Origin: JBBQWZ01 sp038210135
GTDB taxonomy: Bacteria > Acidobacteriota > Terriglobia > Bryobacterales > Bryobacteraceae
Assembly: GCA_038210135.1 (NCBI GenBank)
Contig: JBBQWZ010000012.1
Coordinates: 1-64,000 of the forward strand
Length of the DNA: 64,000 nucleotides
Direction of reading: 5' to 3'
Shown here: positions 42,610 to 51,447 of the stretch, piece by piece
Layout of the letters: each line of letters starts with the position of its first letter
How positions within the stretch are numbered: position 1 is the stretch's first letter
Translations under genes and position numbers: made by a program
The notes under the pieces: generated by a model
The model's database searches: none
What the model saw: the letters and a program-made list of their open reading frames with translations, nothing else
Told to the model about the DNA's origin: nothing

Positions 42610-43524
42610 ATGACCCGCCAATTCTTTCTCTATCTATCGCACCAGCGCGGATTGCGCCGCTGGATGGAGACGTCGGCCTTATCGCGAAAATTGACGCGCC
42701 GATTCGTCGCCGGAGATCAGCTTGCAGAAGGCATCGCTGTTTGCCGGGAACTGTCTCAGCAGAGAATGCTCGCCACGCTCGATCATCTCGGCGAAAATGT
42801 ATCGACGGTCGAGGAAGCCGCGGAATCGCGCGAAGCGATCCTCGAAGCGTTGCAGAAAATTGCCGCCGCCTCGCCGAGTTCAACGGTGTCGATCAAGCTG
42901 ACGCAATTCGGACTGGACGTCTCAGAAGACTTGTGCCGCGAGAACGTCCGTCAACTGGTCGCGCAGGCGACCGCGATCGGCAGCCGCGTCGAAATGGACA
43001 TGGAAGCCAGCGAATACGTGGAACGCACGATTTCGTTGGTAGCCGCGATGCGCGAGGAGTTTGGCGATCATGTGCGCGCCGTGATCCAAGCCTATCTTTT
43101 TAGGAGCGAGAAAGACATCGACAGGCTGAACGAGTGGAGGGTGCCGGTCCGTCTTTGCAAGGGCGCGTACAACGAGCCCTCGAGCGTCGCCTACCCGAAT
43201 AAGAAAGACGTGGACTCTAGCTACGTCCGGCTGATGAAGACACTTCTTGACCGCGGCGCATATCCCGCGATCGCCACCCACGATCCGAAGATTATCGCGG
43301 AAGCGCTCGCCTATATCAAAGAGAAGCAGTACGACGAATCCCGCTTTGAATTCCAGATGCTGTACGGAGTCCGGCGCGATTTACAAAAGCAGATCGTGGA
43401 CGCGGGATTCCGCATCCGGCTCTACGTTCCGTACGGCACCGCCTGGTATCCGTACTTTATGCGCCGTCTCGCTGAGCGGCCCGCCAACGCACTCTTCCTC
43501 CTTCGCAATCTAATTCGAAGCTAA
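42610..43524 (+). CDS. Proline dehydrogenase
   Basis: 304 residues, a monofunctional FAD enzyme that oxidises proline to pyrroline-5-carboxylate. Conserved segments: VSIKLTQFGLD, RLCKGAYNEPSSVAYPNKKDVDSSY, PAIATHDPKI, EFQMLYGVR and LYVPYGTAWYPYFMRRLAERPAN. The P5C dehydrogenase half of PutA is absent and no such gene is adjacent. It begins 18 bases after rmuC; TAGGAT overlapping the rmuC stop might act as its -10. Confidence 0.92.
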   Translation: MTRQFFLYLSHQRGLRRWMETSALSRKLTRRFVAGDQLAEGIAVCRELSQQRMLATLDHLGENVSTVEEAAESREAILEALQKIAAASPSSTVSIKLTQFGLDVSEDLCRENVRQLVAQATAIGSRVEMDMEASEYVERTISLVAAMREEFGDHVRAVIQAYLFRSEKDIDRLNEWRVPVRLCKGAYNEPSSVAYPNKKDVDSSYVRLMKTLLDRGAYPAIATHDPKIIAEALAYIKEKQYDESRFEFQMLYGVRRDLQKQIVDAGFRIRLYVPYGTAWYPYFMRRLAERPANALFLLRNLIRS

Positions 43525-43578
43525 GGCTCGGTATTTGCACCTTGCTGTTGCGATACAGCATCCAAGCTGCAGAAATCT

Positions 43579-44628
43579 ATGAATCTATTTTCACCGCTAT
43601 CCTCGACCTTGCCTCTTCGAAACCGGATCGTCATGGCGCCCATGACCCGTGCGAGGGCCGATGCCCAAGGCGTTCCATCGCCGCTCTCCATCGAGTACTA
43701 CAGCGCGAGGGCGGACGCCGGATTGATCATCAGCGAAGGAACTGGGCCGAGCGCCATGGGAATAGGTTATGCGCGTACGCCTGGAATTTATGACGACGCG
43801 CAGATTGCCGCTTGGCGAGACATCACCTCGGCTGTCCACGCCAAGAACGGCAAAATCTTTATTCAGCTTATGCACGTCGGCCGGATTGCCCATTCGGCCA
43901 ATCGAACGATCCCCGATCCGCCGATCGCACCGTCGGCGATTCGCGCGGCGGGCCAGATGTGGACCGATTCCGCGCAGATGCAGCCGAACGATATGCCGCG
44001 CGCGCTCGAAACGCACGAGATTCCCGGAGTGATCGCGGAGTACGCCCACGCGACGCGGAACGCGATCGCAGCCGGATTCGACGGCGTGGAGTTGCATGCC
44101 GCTTCCGGCTATCTACCGAATCAGTTCCTGGCACCCGGCAGCAATCGACGGACGGACGCCTACGGCGGGTCGGTCGAGAATCGAATCCGCTTCATATTGG
44201 AAACCTTACAGGCCATGACCGCGGCGGCCGGTTCGGCGGCGCGAGTCGGTATCAAGGTCAGTCCGGGGATGAAGTTCAACGACATCCAGGACGAGGATCC
44301 GATCCCGACCTACGTGGTCTTGGCGCAAGCACTGAATCCGCTCGGCCTCGGATACCTGCACGTCATGCGTAGCGGGATTGGAGCGGAAAAAGCGTTACGG
44401 GAGGCATACTCGGGCACACTTCTGCTTGGCGGAGCGTATCAGAAGGAGGAAGCCGAAAAAGTCCTGACGGAAGACGGGGCAGACGGAATTGTGTTCGGCA
44501 CGGCATACCTGGCGAACCCGGATCTGGTTACCCGCTTCGAGAAAAACGCGCCGCTGAACGTGCCCGATCAGGCGACGTTCTACTCTCCCGGCGCTAAGGG
44601 CTACACCGATTACCCGGTGCTCGGTTAA
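43579..44628 (+). CDS. Old yellow enzyme-family ene-reductase
   Basis: 349 residues, an FMN TIM-barrel enzyme reducing activated C=C bonds or nitro compounds with NAD(P)H. It matches the NemA/OYE type: NRIVMAPMTRARAD, EYYSARADAGLIISEGT, NRRTDAYGGSVENRIRF and the C-terminal AKGYTDYPVLG. In the active-site motif the usual H-x-x-N/H is HAASGYL, so Ser takes the second proton-donor position. The enzyme should still bind FMN and NADPH, but substrate range may differ. Confidence 0.88.
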   Translation: MNLFSPLSSTLPLRNRIVMAPMTRARADAQGVPSPLSIEYYSARADAGLIISEGTGPSAMGIGYARTPGIYDDAQIAAWRDITSAVHAKNGKIFIQLMHVGRIAHSANRTIPDPPIAPSAIRAAGQMWTDSAQMQPNDMPRALETHEIPGVIAEYAHATRNAIAAGFDGVELHAASGYLPNQFLAPGSNRRTDAYGGSVENRIRFILETLQAMTAAAGSAARVGIKVSPGMKFNDIQDEDPIPTYVVLAQALNPLGLGYLHVMRSGIGAEKALREAYSGTLLLGGAYQKEEAEKVLTEDGADGIVFGTAYLANPDLVTRFEKNAPLNVPDQATFYSPGAKGYTDYPVLG

Positions 44629-44636
44629 CATCCGGG

Positions 44637-44665
44637 CTGGCTAACAGGCGCGCTGGGCTAACAGG
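44637..44665. repeat. Short direct repeat after the Cys-rich gene
   Basis: GGGCTAACAGGCG-like units occur twice, 15 bases apart (GGCTGGCTAACAGGCGCGCT and GGGCTAACAGGCGATT). The right copy contains the stop codon of the Cys-rich protein on the minus strand, so the tail was duplicated. Confidence 0.5.
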
Positions 44666-44900
44666 CGATTGCGCTCATTCGCTCGGGCTGGCTGGCGACG
44701 ATATAAGCGTCCCTGAACAGGTCGCTCATGGGGGAGCATCCGGCGGACGGGTACAGACTTGCGAAAATCTTCGTCAGACCGCTGCCCTTGATGGATCCGC
44801 AGCAGGCCGCGGTTTCGCGAGCGGACCGCGAAACGCAAGTTTCGCAATCGAGTCCCACGGCGAGACAGCGTATCGGCGAGTTATCCTCAAACAGGTCCAT
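44658..44900 (-). CDS. Small Cys-rich protein of unknown function
   Basis: 80 residues from the ATG at 44900, which is 6 nt after AGGAG. It has seven cysteines (about 12, 19, 22, 33, 34, 55, 80), including DCETC and ACCG, and ends SAIAC. There is no signal peptide, so it would be cytoplasmic and could bind a metal or an iron-sulphur cluster, but no known family comes to mind. Codon third positions are G/C-rich like real genes here. It lies alone between the ene-reductase and larB. The alternative is a chance frame, though the ribosome site argues against it. Confidence 0.55.
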   Translation of the reverse strand: MDLFEDNSPIRCLAVGLDCETCVSRSARETAACCGSIKGSGLTKIFASLYPSAGCSPMSDLFRDAYIVASQPERMSAIAC

Positions 44901-45333
44901 AGCGACTCCTGACTGGCGGGCCCGGCGCACCACGCCGAGCCTCACCTAAAGCTGAAATCCAAACGCAACTTGATTCGTTTCGCGGGAATCCCATTGTCTA
45001 GGCAGAACGTCGTAGAAGATAGGGCAAAGTTGAGGGTTTGGCCACACTACTTTGCGGGTATCGGGTGAGAAATATTTCCGTTGGGTGACACGAGCTCGGA
45101 TGCGCGCGTTGAGCGGCGACGCGGACCTTTGGCTGGGTTTGGGGGGCCTGGAGCAGGCAACTCACGCGATCCACTGAGTGTGGATGCTGGCAGGGCCGGA
45201 CATACGGCGCGGTTTGCGAGTACGCGAACCGCACGGCAGCTGGGATTTCATTCCGACCTTATTGCGACTGATCCGGAACGCAGCCAAAACAACCGCTACC
45301 CGGGTTGGCGGTTGGCGAGATACTGGAAAGCAG
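44901..45333. other. Gap without a recognised gene before larB
   Basis: 433 bases hold no supportable gene. The left part contains the ribosome-binding site of the Cys-rich gene (reading left). The right end carries GATACT at 45319-45324, 9 nt before the larB ATG. In between I see GC-rich inverted stretches but no known riboswitch or RNA gene. Confidence 0.5.
45319..45333 (+). promoter_or_regulatory. -10 element of larB
   Basis: GATACT at 45319-45324 ends 9 nt before the ATG at 45334, consistent with a leaderless or nearly leaderless mRNA. Confidence 0.4.
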
Positions 45334-46080
45334 ATGGATCAAGAGCAACTAAAAGGCCTGTTGGAACAAGTGCGCAGCGGAGCCGTGGATATCGATGCCG
45401 CGATGGAACGGATGCGGCACCTGCCTTTTGAAGACCTCGGCTTTGCGAAGGTGGACCATCACCGCGCCTTGCGGCACGGCATGCCCGAGGTGATTTTCGG
45501 CAAAGGCAAGACGCCCTATCAGGTCGTCGAAATCGCGAAGGCGCTCGCATCCCAGGCGAGTAACCTCTTGGTTACGCGCGCGACGCGCGAAACCGCCGAT
45601 GCGATGATGGCTGCTTTTCCGGATGCCGAAGATTTTCCGGCTTCGGGCGCGATTCGATTTTGGAGAGACCGCACGCCGCGGGGTCGAGGCAAGATTGCCG
45701 TCGTCTGCGCAGGCACCAGCGACATGCCGGTCGCCGAAGAGGCGCAAGTGACGTGCGAAGTGATGGGCAATGAGGTGGACGTGATCCACGATATCGGCGT
45801 CGCGGGCATCCACCGGTTGATGAGCAATCGCGCCCGGTTGTCGGAAGCGAAAGCGATCGTCGTTTGCGCCGGCATGGAAGGCGCCTTGCCAAGCGCGGTC
45901 GGAGGCTTGGTGTCGTGCCCGGTGATCGCGGTCCCAACCAGCGTCGGCTACGGGGCGAGTTTCAATGGACTCGCGGCGCTACTGGGCATGTTGAACAGTT
46001 GCTCAAGCAACGTGAGCGTCGTCAATATCGACAACGGCTTTGGCGGCGGGTACGTCGCAAGCCTGATCAATCGTGGATAA
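45334..46080 (+). CDS. larB: Nickel-pincer cofactor biosynthesis protein LarB
   Basis: 248 residues. LarB carboxylates and hydrolyses nicotinic acid adenine dinucleotide in the first step towards the nickel-pincer cofactor of lactate racemase. It has a short N-terminal helical part (LKGLLEQVRSGAVDIDAAMERM) and a PurE-like carboxylase domain (IAVVCAGTSDMPVAEEA near 130, VVCAGMEGALPSAVGGL near 175, PTSVGYGASFNGLAALLGML near 205). larC and larE are not adjacent, so the pathway is split or LarB works alone. ATG 45334 is chosen over a longer frame because family N-termini match there. Confidence 0.88.
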   Translation: MDQEQLKGLLEQVRSGAVDIDAAMERMRHLPFEDLGFAKVDHHRALRHGMPEVIFGKGKTPYQVVEIAKALASQASNLLVTRATRETADAMMAAFPDAEDFPASGAIRFWRDRTPRGRGKIAVVCAGTSDMPVAEEAQVTCEVMGNEVDVIHDIGVAGIHRLMSNRARLSEAKAIVVCAGMEGALPSAVGGLVSCPVIAVPTSVGYGASFNGLAALLGMLNSCSSNVSVVNIDNGFGGGYVASLINRG

Positions 46081-46088
46081 ATTCGGCG

Positions 46089-46466
46089 CTAAGCGGCGGC
46101 TGTCGCGGTCCGCATTTCTTCCGCTTTGATAAAGAAATCGAACAGGGGCAATTGCTCCCTCAGATCCCAGCGGCGCATCTGCCATTCCGCGCGCAAGTAG
46201 CGAACGGTCGGCCGATTTCTCAGATCGACGATCGCGTCGTAGGTTCCGCAGTAAAATTTCTTGGGCAGGGTCAGGACAGGTTTGTCCTCCCAGGTTTCCC
46301 CATCGGCGGAACCGTAGATGGAAACCTTAAGGCTTTCCTTCTCCGCACTGCGCGTAATACCGAGAGTGAGTTGGATTGGCTTGCCGACCGCCGCACCAAG
46401 TTCGAAGGCCGGGCTCAGTCCGCTTTCGCGGGCCAATTGGCCGGAAACGAGAAACGCAGGTAACAT
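46089..46466 (-). CDS. Conserved-looking small protein of unknown function
   Basis: 125 residues from the ATG at 46466, which lies about 9 nt after GGGAGGA; upstream in-frame ATGs lack such a site. The sequence is beta-rich (ELGAAVGKPIQLTLGITRSA, LKVSIYGSADGETWEDKP, LRNRPTVRYLRAEWQM) and looks like a discoidin-type or other jelly-roll domain seen in exported or intracellular proteins, without a signal peptide. It is convergent with larB, 8 bases between stops. Function unknown. Confidence 0.65.
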   Translation of the reverse strand: MLPAFLVSGQLARESGLSPAFELGAAVGKPIQLTLGITRSAEKESLKVSIYGSADGETWEDKPVLTLPKKFYCGTYDAIVDLRNRPTVRYLRAEWQMRRWDLREQLPLFDFFIKAEEMRTATAAA

Positions 46467-46567
46467 GAACTGATCCTCCCGCAACAACATTGCGCTAGGG
46501 TCACCAGACGTTGGTGGTCCAAAGAACGTAGATACCGTAGCGGGGTATCCAGTTTCCATCCGCAGCG

Positions 46568-47758
46568 CTAAGTCTTCAATTTCTGAAGACGCCGCTCTGC
46601 CTCATCCAGGGTCGCATCTTTTTTGCAAAAACAAAAGCGTACAAACTGGGCGCCTTCTTTGGCGTCGGAAAAGAAGCTGGATCCGGGAACCGCGGCCACG
46701 CCCACGGTCTTGATCATGTGATGGACGAATGCGGTGTCATTATCGAATCCAAAGGCCGAAATATCGGTCATGATGTAGTACGCGCCACCCGGCTTGAAGC
46801 AGCGGAAACCCGCCTTTTCAAGAATCCCCATCATGCGGTCCCGCTTGGTAGTGTATTCGGACGTCAGATGTTCGTAATAACTATCCGGCATCGCGAGCGC
46901 GGTGACGCCGGCCTGCTGCAGTGGAGCCGCCGCCCCGACCGTCACAAAGTCGTGGACCTTGCGGATAGAATCCGTAATCTCAGGCGCCGCTAATACCCAA
47001 CCAACACGCCAACCGGTGACCGAGTACGTTTTGCTCATGCTGTTTACCAGCACCGCGTGATCGCGCAAACCTTCGACCTGAAGAATCGGTACGTGCTCCG
47101 CGCCGTCATAAAGGATGTGCTCGTAAATTTCATCCGTGATCGCGAGAGCATCGTGCTCGCGGCAAAGGCCGCCAATGAACTCCAGCTCTTCGCGGTTGAA
47201 CACGCGGCCGGTTGGATTGTTGGGCGTATTCAGAATGATGGCTTTCGTCCGCGAAGTGAACGCGCGACGCAGTTCGTCGCGATCGAACGTCCAGTCCGGG
47301 GCATGCAGCTTAACGAATTTGCGCGTCGCGCCGCACAACATCGCGTCCGGTCCATAGTTTTCGTAGTACGGTTCGAACACGATCAGCTCGTCACCTGGAT
47401 CGGTCACCGCAAGCAGCGCGGAAATCATCCCTTCGGTCGAGCCGCAGACTACCGTGATCTCGCGGTGCGGATCGATATCGATGTCGTAAGTCCGCTTGTA
47501 TTTTTCAGCGATCGCGTCGCGGAACGGCTTCGAGCCCCAGGTAATCGCGTATTGATTGATGTCATCGGCGATTGCCTGCGCGGCCGCATCCTTGATGACT
47601 TGCGGAGCGGGGAAGTCGGGAAAACCTTGCGCCAGGTTGACGGCATTGTTGGCGATGGCGAGCCGTGTCATCTCGCGAATTACGGATTCCGTGAAATCCC
47701 GGGTGCGTTCGCTGCGAAAACGGACGCGGTTCGACACTGCGCTCTGAACGGTGCTCAT
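46568..47758 (-). CDS. Class I/II PLP aminotransferase
   Basis: 396 residues. The PLP lysine is in NSMSKTYSVTGWRVGW, and NNPTGRVF and TDEIYEHILYDG are conserved. The match is closest in style to the methionine/kynurenine aminotransferase (YbdL-like) branch. It transfers an amino group between an amino acid and a 2-oxo acid; the exact substrate is open. TACATT ends 6 nt before its ATG, a leaderless-type start. Confidence 0.9.
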   Translation of the reverse strand: MSTVQSAVSNRVRFRSERTRDFTESVIREMTRLAIANNAVNLAQGFPDFPAPQVIKDAAAQAIADDINQYAITWGSKPFRDAIAEKYKRTYDIDIDPHREITVVCGSTEGMISALLAVTDPGDELIVFEPYYENYGPDAMLCGATRKFVKLHAPDWTFDRDELRRAFTSRTKAIILNTPNNPTGRVFNREELEFIGGLCREHDALAITDEIYEHILYDGAEHVPILQVEGLRDHAVLVNSMSKTYSVTGWRVGWVLAAPEITDSIRKVHDFVTVGAAAPLQQAGVTALAMPDSYYEHLTSEYTTKRDRMMGILEKAGFRCFKPGGAYYIMTDISAFGFDNDTAFVHHMIKTVGVAAVPGSSFFSDAKEGAQFVRFCFCKKDATLDEAERRLQKLKT

Positions 47759-47770
47759 GGGATCAATGTA
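47759..47770 (-). promoter_or_regulatory. -10 element of the aminotransferase gene
   Basis: TACATT on the minus strand (47770-47765) ends 6 nt before the ATG at 47758; no Shine-Dalgarno sequence is present. Confidence 0.45.
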
Positions 47771-47782
47771 CTACTGTTCGGG

Positions 47783-50056
47783 CTAACCCTTTTTCGGGGT
47801 GGTTGTTCGGCGCTTCGGCGCTGCTTTTTTAGCGGGAGGCTGTTCGACGCTGGCGCCGATATCGATCACAGGCTTGCGCTCGCCGTAGATGCGCCGATAC
47901 ACATCCGCGTTCCGGAGCACGCTCTGCACGTAGTCGCGGGTCTCGCTGAACGGAATGGTCTCGACGTATTCCGAAGGCTCGCGAAATTCGCCCCAACTCA
48001 TCCAAGCCACGGCGCGTGAGCGGCCCGCGTTGTAGGAAGCCAGCGTCGCTTCCACTTTGCCTTCGAGCGAATCGAGCAGCGAGCGGAAGTAGTAGGCGCC
48101 GAGTTTGAGATTGATCGCGGGAAGAAACAACGAATTCGTCGTGTACGGAGTCACCTTCAAACGCCGGCTCAGTTCGCGGCCCGTAGGCGGCATGATCTGG
48201 GTGAGCCCATACGCCTTGGCCCGCGAAAGGGCCTTCGGATTGAACTCGGATTCCTGGCGAATCAGCGCTGCCAGCACATACGGATCGAGCGAGCGCTCTC
48301 TTGCATTATTCTCGAGATCGGCACGAAACGGGAGCGGAAACGCCAGTTGCCAGAAGCGCACCGGAGCGGCGTCGATCGGCAGCATCAAGTATCCCGGCAC
48401 GTATCGTTTGATCCAGCGCAGCCCCTTGTCGGGCGCGTCATTGCGGGTCGCTAGCTCGGCCAGTTCCATGGCGAACACCGCGGGCTGATCCTCGTTCTGC
48501 GCGCCGAATCGAAGCTCCGTCTCCGCCCAATCATCGAGCGCAGCCGATGACAACAGGCGTGCCCGTTCCAACCGGTACTTCGAAGCAGCGGACGGATCGA
48601 AACTCAAAACCCGATTGCTCGATCGAAGCGTGAGCGCCTTCAGGAACTCCGCCGTTTTCGGAGATGCCTCGGTGCGTCCGACTGTCTTCAAGCGCTCGCG
48701 CGCGAGGGTCGTGTAGTAGTAGTTCGGGAAAATGCGTCCGATTTCGTCGTAGTAGCTGCGAGCCGCGGCGTTGTCTTTTGAAGTTTCGGCGAGGCGGCCG
48801 AGGTAGTAGAGAGAGGCGGCTCCGTGCTCGGATTGCGGGAAGCTCCTAAGATGCTGGCGAAGAAGATCCGCGGCATCGGAACGGCGCAGCAAGTACGCAA
48901 ACCAAGTCGCTTTCCAATGACAACCGGCTGCCTGAGGATCGTTCGGAAAGGCTTCGTAGCAGGCGCGAAACAAGGGTTCGTATTGCGAAGGCTGATTTTC
49001 CAAAACGTAATAATTCGCCGAAGTGACCACGGCTTCGAGACGCCAGCGCGACTGCGGATACTTGCGCGCGAGAGCCGCCAGAGTCGAGTTGACTTCGTCG
49101 ATGTTCTTTAGCCGTCGCGCGGCTGCGAGTACATAGTACAGGCGTTCGGCGTCCGCTTCCGGTGTCGCGAGATCCAGAGCTTTCAGATAGCGGAACGCCC
49201 CTGCGTAGTCCTTCGCCACATAGTCGGCGACGCCAACCCGGACCCGCGCGAGTTCTTTCTCCGGTCCGCTTAATAGCGGAATCAGATTCTCGAGCTCGGC
49301 TCGAGCCTTCGACGCCTGCTTGTTGTCGAGCAGTTTGAGCGCCCGCGCAAGCATGCTCTGCGGCATGGACGGAGGGTAATTGGCGCCCATCGCGGGGCGA
49401 AGTTTCACGGCGGCCGTTTCTGCCTGCGCGGATTCACTGGACGTCGGGTATCCGTAATAGACGCGTTGGTAATAGACCACCGCGCGAACCGGATCCGCAG
49501 CCGCCTCAAACGCTTTGGCCATCGCCAAGTCGGCTTGCGGCTGAGGTAGCGCGTTGTAATGCTGCTGCAAAAGCGCGAGAGCCTGCTTCGGAGAATTGCT
49601 GTCGGAATAGGCTTTTGCCGCCAGCAGGATCGCCTTCGTGGCGAGCGGCGATTTCGGCTGGAAGCTCCAAACGGAGGAAGCGGATTTCGTGGCCGCTTCG
49701 AAATCGCCGTTGCCGGCTTCGGCCGACGCGACTGCGAATGCCGCGTAGTCAGCCAGCGTGGGAAGCCGGCGGGCCAGTAAGCGCAAGGTGGTCAGCGCTT
49801 CGGCATCGCGATGATTTTCGACCGACACAGCGCCTGCGGCCAGCAGGGCCAGCGAGCCGGACGGATCGCTGGGGTGTCCGGCGGCGAATTTCAAGAGCGC
49901 GGCCCGGTTGATCGCCGTAGGTTTTTCACGATACCCGCGCGCCAGGGCTTCGAGAGACGACTGGGCGTGCACCAGCGCGCACCCCGCGACCGAAATCGCC
50001 GCGGCTCTAAACCAGCGAACCCGGATAGTGTGAGCCCAGAAGGGCAGGGTCATCAT
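47783..50056 (-). CDS. Soluble lytic murein transglycosylase with TPR-like helical domain
   Basis: 757 residues. A signal-like N-terminus (about 1-31, ending VHAQ) precedes a long superhelix of TPR-like units (about 35-560), then the SLT domain with ESEFNPKALSRAKAYGLTQIMP (catalytic Glu), ATLASYNAGRSRAVAWM and SEYVETIPFSETRDYV. It cleaves peptidoglycan glycan strands in the periplasm. The tail is Lys/Arg-rich. Its start lies about 50 bases inside the upstream gene on the same strand, so the two are translationally linked. Confidence 0.88.
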   Translation of the reverse strand: MMTLPFWAHTIRVRWFRAAAISVAGCALVHAQSSLEALARGYREKPTAINRAALLKFAAGHPSDPSGSLALLAAGAVSVENHRDAEALTTLRLLARRLPTLADYAAFAVASAEAGNGDFEAATKSASSVWSFQPKSPLATKAILLAAKAYSDSNSPKQALALLQQHYNALPQPQADLAMAKAFEAAADPVRAVVYYQRVYYGYPTSSESAQAETAAVKLRPAMGANYPPSMPQSMLARALKLLDNKQASKARAELENLIPLLSGPEKELARVRVGVADYVAKDYAGAFRYLKALDLATPEADAERLYYVLAAARRLKNIDEVNSTLAALARKYPQSRWRLEAVVTSANYYVLENQPSQYEPLFRACYEAFPNDPQAAGCHWKATWFAYLLRRSDAADLLRQHLRSFPQSEHGAASLYYLGRLAETSKDNAAARSYYDEIGRIFPNYYYTTLARERLKTVGRTEASPKTAEFLKALTLRSSNRVLSFDPSAASKYRLERARLLSSAALDDWAETELRFGAQNEDQPAVFAMELAELATRNDAPDKGLRWIKRYVPGYLMLPIDAAPVRFWQLAFPLPFRADLENNARERSLDPYVLAALIRQESEFNPKALSRAKAYGLTQIMPPTGRELSRRLKVTPYTTNSLFLPAINLKLGAYYFRSLLDSLEGKVEATLASYNAGRSRAVAWMSWGEFREPSEYVETIPFSETRDYVQSVLRNADVYRRIYGERKPVIDIGASVEQPPAKKAAPKRRTTTPKKG

Positions 50057-51155
50057 TCGCGAGCGTTCTCACCAATTCCACGTGAAAGTAATCGAGCATC
50101 GTGGGCGACAAAGCCAGAAATTGTTCTCTGAAGGCTTCGCGGCCGCTGTCTATTTCGACGCGCAAAGTATCGTATAGGTTCTGTTCGAGACGCCCCGTGC
50201 GCACAGCCGCGGACTTATACAAACGCATCTCGGCGATCTTGACCCGCGCAAAACGCTGCGCCTTGAGGTGAAGATCCTGCTCGTCGCGCGACAGCGCGGA
50301 CCAGCTTTGGGCTGCGGCGCGCGCGGGCGGCTCTTCAGCAGCAATGGGAGGGGCGGCGATGGCCTGCACCGGGGGCGGCCCAACCGAACTGATCGCGACC
50401 ACGTTCGATGGACGGCGCGAATCGGCCGAAGCCAAATGGCCTTCGAGCAGCGCTCCCGCAACAGTGGCTAATAACTCGAGAGCGCCAGTATCCACTGGAC
50501 GCTCGCCGGGCTCGGCGTACAGAAGCGCGACGATCCGTTCGCTGGTTGCCACCGGGAAAATGTGAACGCGTTGGTTGGCATCTTCTCCGAAATAGCTCGC
50601 GACCGGCTCGGAAATTTCGCTGGCCACGCGAATCGTGACGATGGTGTCCGCGCTCTCGACGGCACCCAACAGCGCCGGAGCCGCTTCAAGGGGAATCTCC
50701 GCATCCGGCCTTTGGCCGTGGGTTTCCGGACCGCGATCGGCGAGAAAGCGAAAGGCATGGCTCCCCGCGTGAAACAGCGCGGTGCGGGAGCAGAATCCGA
50801 TCGCGCCATCAAGCAGCGCCATGCACCATTGGGCTTCGCTCTCGAACTGCCGCAAGCGCCGGACCGCCAGGCTCATTTGGTCGGACATCTCGCGCCGGGC
50901 TTGCACCGCGTGCGCCGCCGCATGTTGATCCGCTTCGTTGGCGATGCTGTGCGCAAGTTCGGCAAAGCGTTCTTCGAGGATGCGATCTACGCTCGATCGC
51001 CAATCGGCTTCGAGCAAATCCTGAATTTTCTCTATGTGGAGCTGCCAGGCGGCTGCAATCTGTTCGCGGGCCGATTCGCGCGCTTCTTCGAGAGCGTGGC
51101 CGGTCGAAGGCGCACTATCGCGGGGGGCATCGGGGAGAAGGTCGGGCGCCGCCAC
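50007..51155 (-). CDS. Coiled-coil protein with GAF-like domain
   Basis: 382 residues without signal peptide. The first 120 residues form helices or coiled coil (EEARESAREQIAAAWQLHIEKI, ARREMSDQMSLAVRRLRQFE). About 125-265 has a GAF-like pattern (LLDGAIGFCSRTALFH, IVALLYAEPGERPVDTGALELLATVAGALLEGHL). A Pro/Ala-rich linker and a C-terminal helical domain (LKAQRFARVKIAEMRLYK) follow. I infer a regulatory or scaffold role for envelope or cell-division matters because of the lytic transglycosylase gene that overlaps its end. The GTG start follows TACAAT by 7 nt. Confidence 0.65.
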   Translation of the reverse strand: MAAPDLLPDAPRDSAPSTGHALEEARESAREQIAAAWQLHIEKIQDLLEADWRSSVDRILEERFAELAHSIANEADQHAAAHAVQARREMSDQMSLAVRRLRQFESEAQWCMALLDGAIGFCSRTALFHAGSHAFRFLADRGPETHGQRPDAEIPLEAAPALLGAVESADTIVTIRVASEISEPVASYFGEDANQRVHIFPVATSERIVALLYAEPGERPVDTGALELLATVAGALLEGHLASADSRRPSNVVAISSVGPPPVQAIAAPPIAAEEPPARAAAQSWSALSRDEQDLHLKAQRFARVKIAEMRLYKSAAVRTGRLEQNLYDTLRVEIDSGREAFREQFLALSPTMLDYFHVELVRTLANDDPALLGSHYPGSLV

Positions 51156-51168
51156 GCCTTCGATTGTA
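51156..51168 (-). promoter_or_regulatory. -10 element of the GAF-like gene
   Basis: TACAAT (51168-51163) ends 7 nt before the GTG at 51155, one of the clearest leaderless-type arrangements in the window. Confidence 0.55.
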
Positions 51169-51233
51169 CCGGAACTAGCTTCAGAACAAAATGATCCCGC
51201 AATGATTTACGGATCGCGTGCTATCCGCACCTT

Positions 51234-51315
51234 GGTTTCCCGGCTGTGAAACCTGCGCCCACTCTCGAGAAACTCCATCGAACGTGACAATCGCTGTAAC
51301 CCCTTCAGCCGGGAA
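51234..51315 (+). promoter_or_regulatory. Two mutually exclusive inverted repeats upstream of the SBBP gene
   Basis: TTCCCGGCTG (51237-51246) is the exact complement of CAGCCGGGAA (51306-51315), enclosing 59 bases. A shorter hairpin, GGTTTC (51234-51239) with GAAACC (51248-51253), shares the left arm, so both cannot form at once. This resembles a switching RNA leader, but no promoter upstream is evident and no known riboswitch consensus was recognised. Confidence 0.35.
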
Positions 51316-51447
51316 GCGTCTGAGACCTTTCTGACTCTGGCGGGAGGGCGACGCCTTCTGGCAGCCGGATTGCAAAATCAGCAGAGGCGCAGTTCGCCCC
51401 GCGCTCCGGAACCGCGTCGTGCTCTAATAGAGGAATCCGTTTCTACC

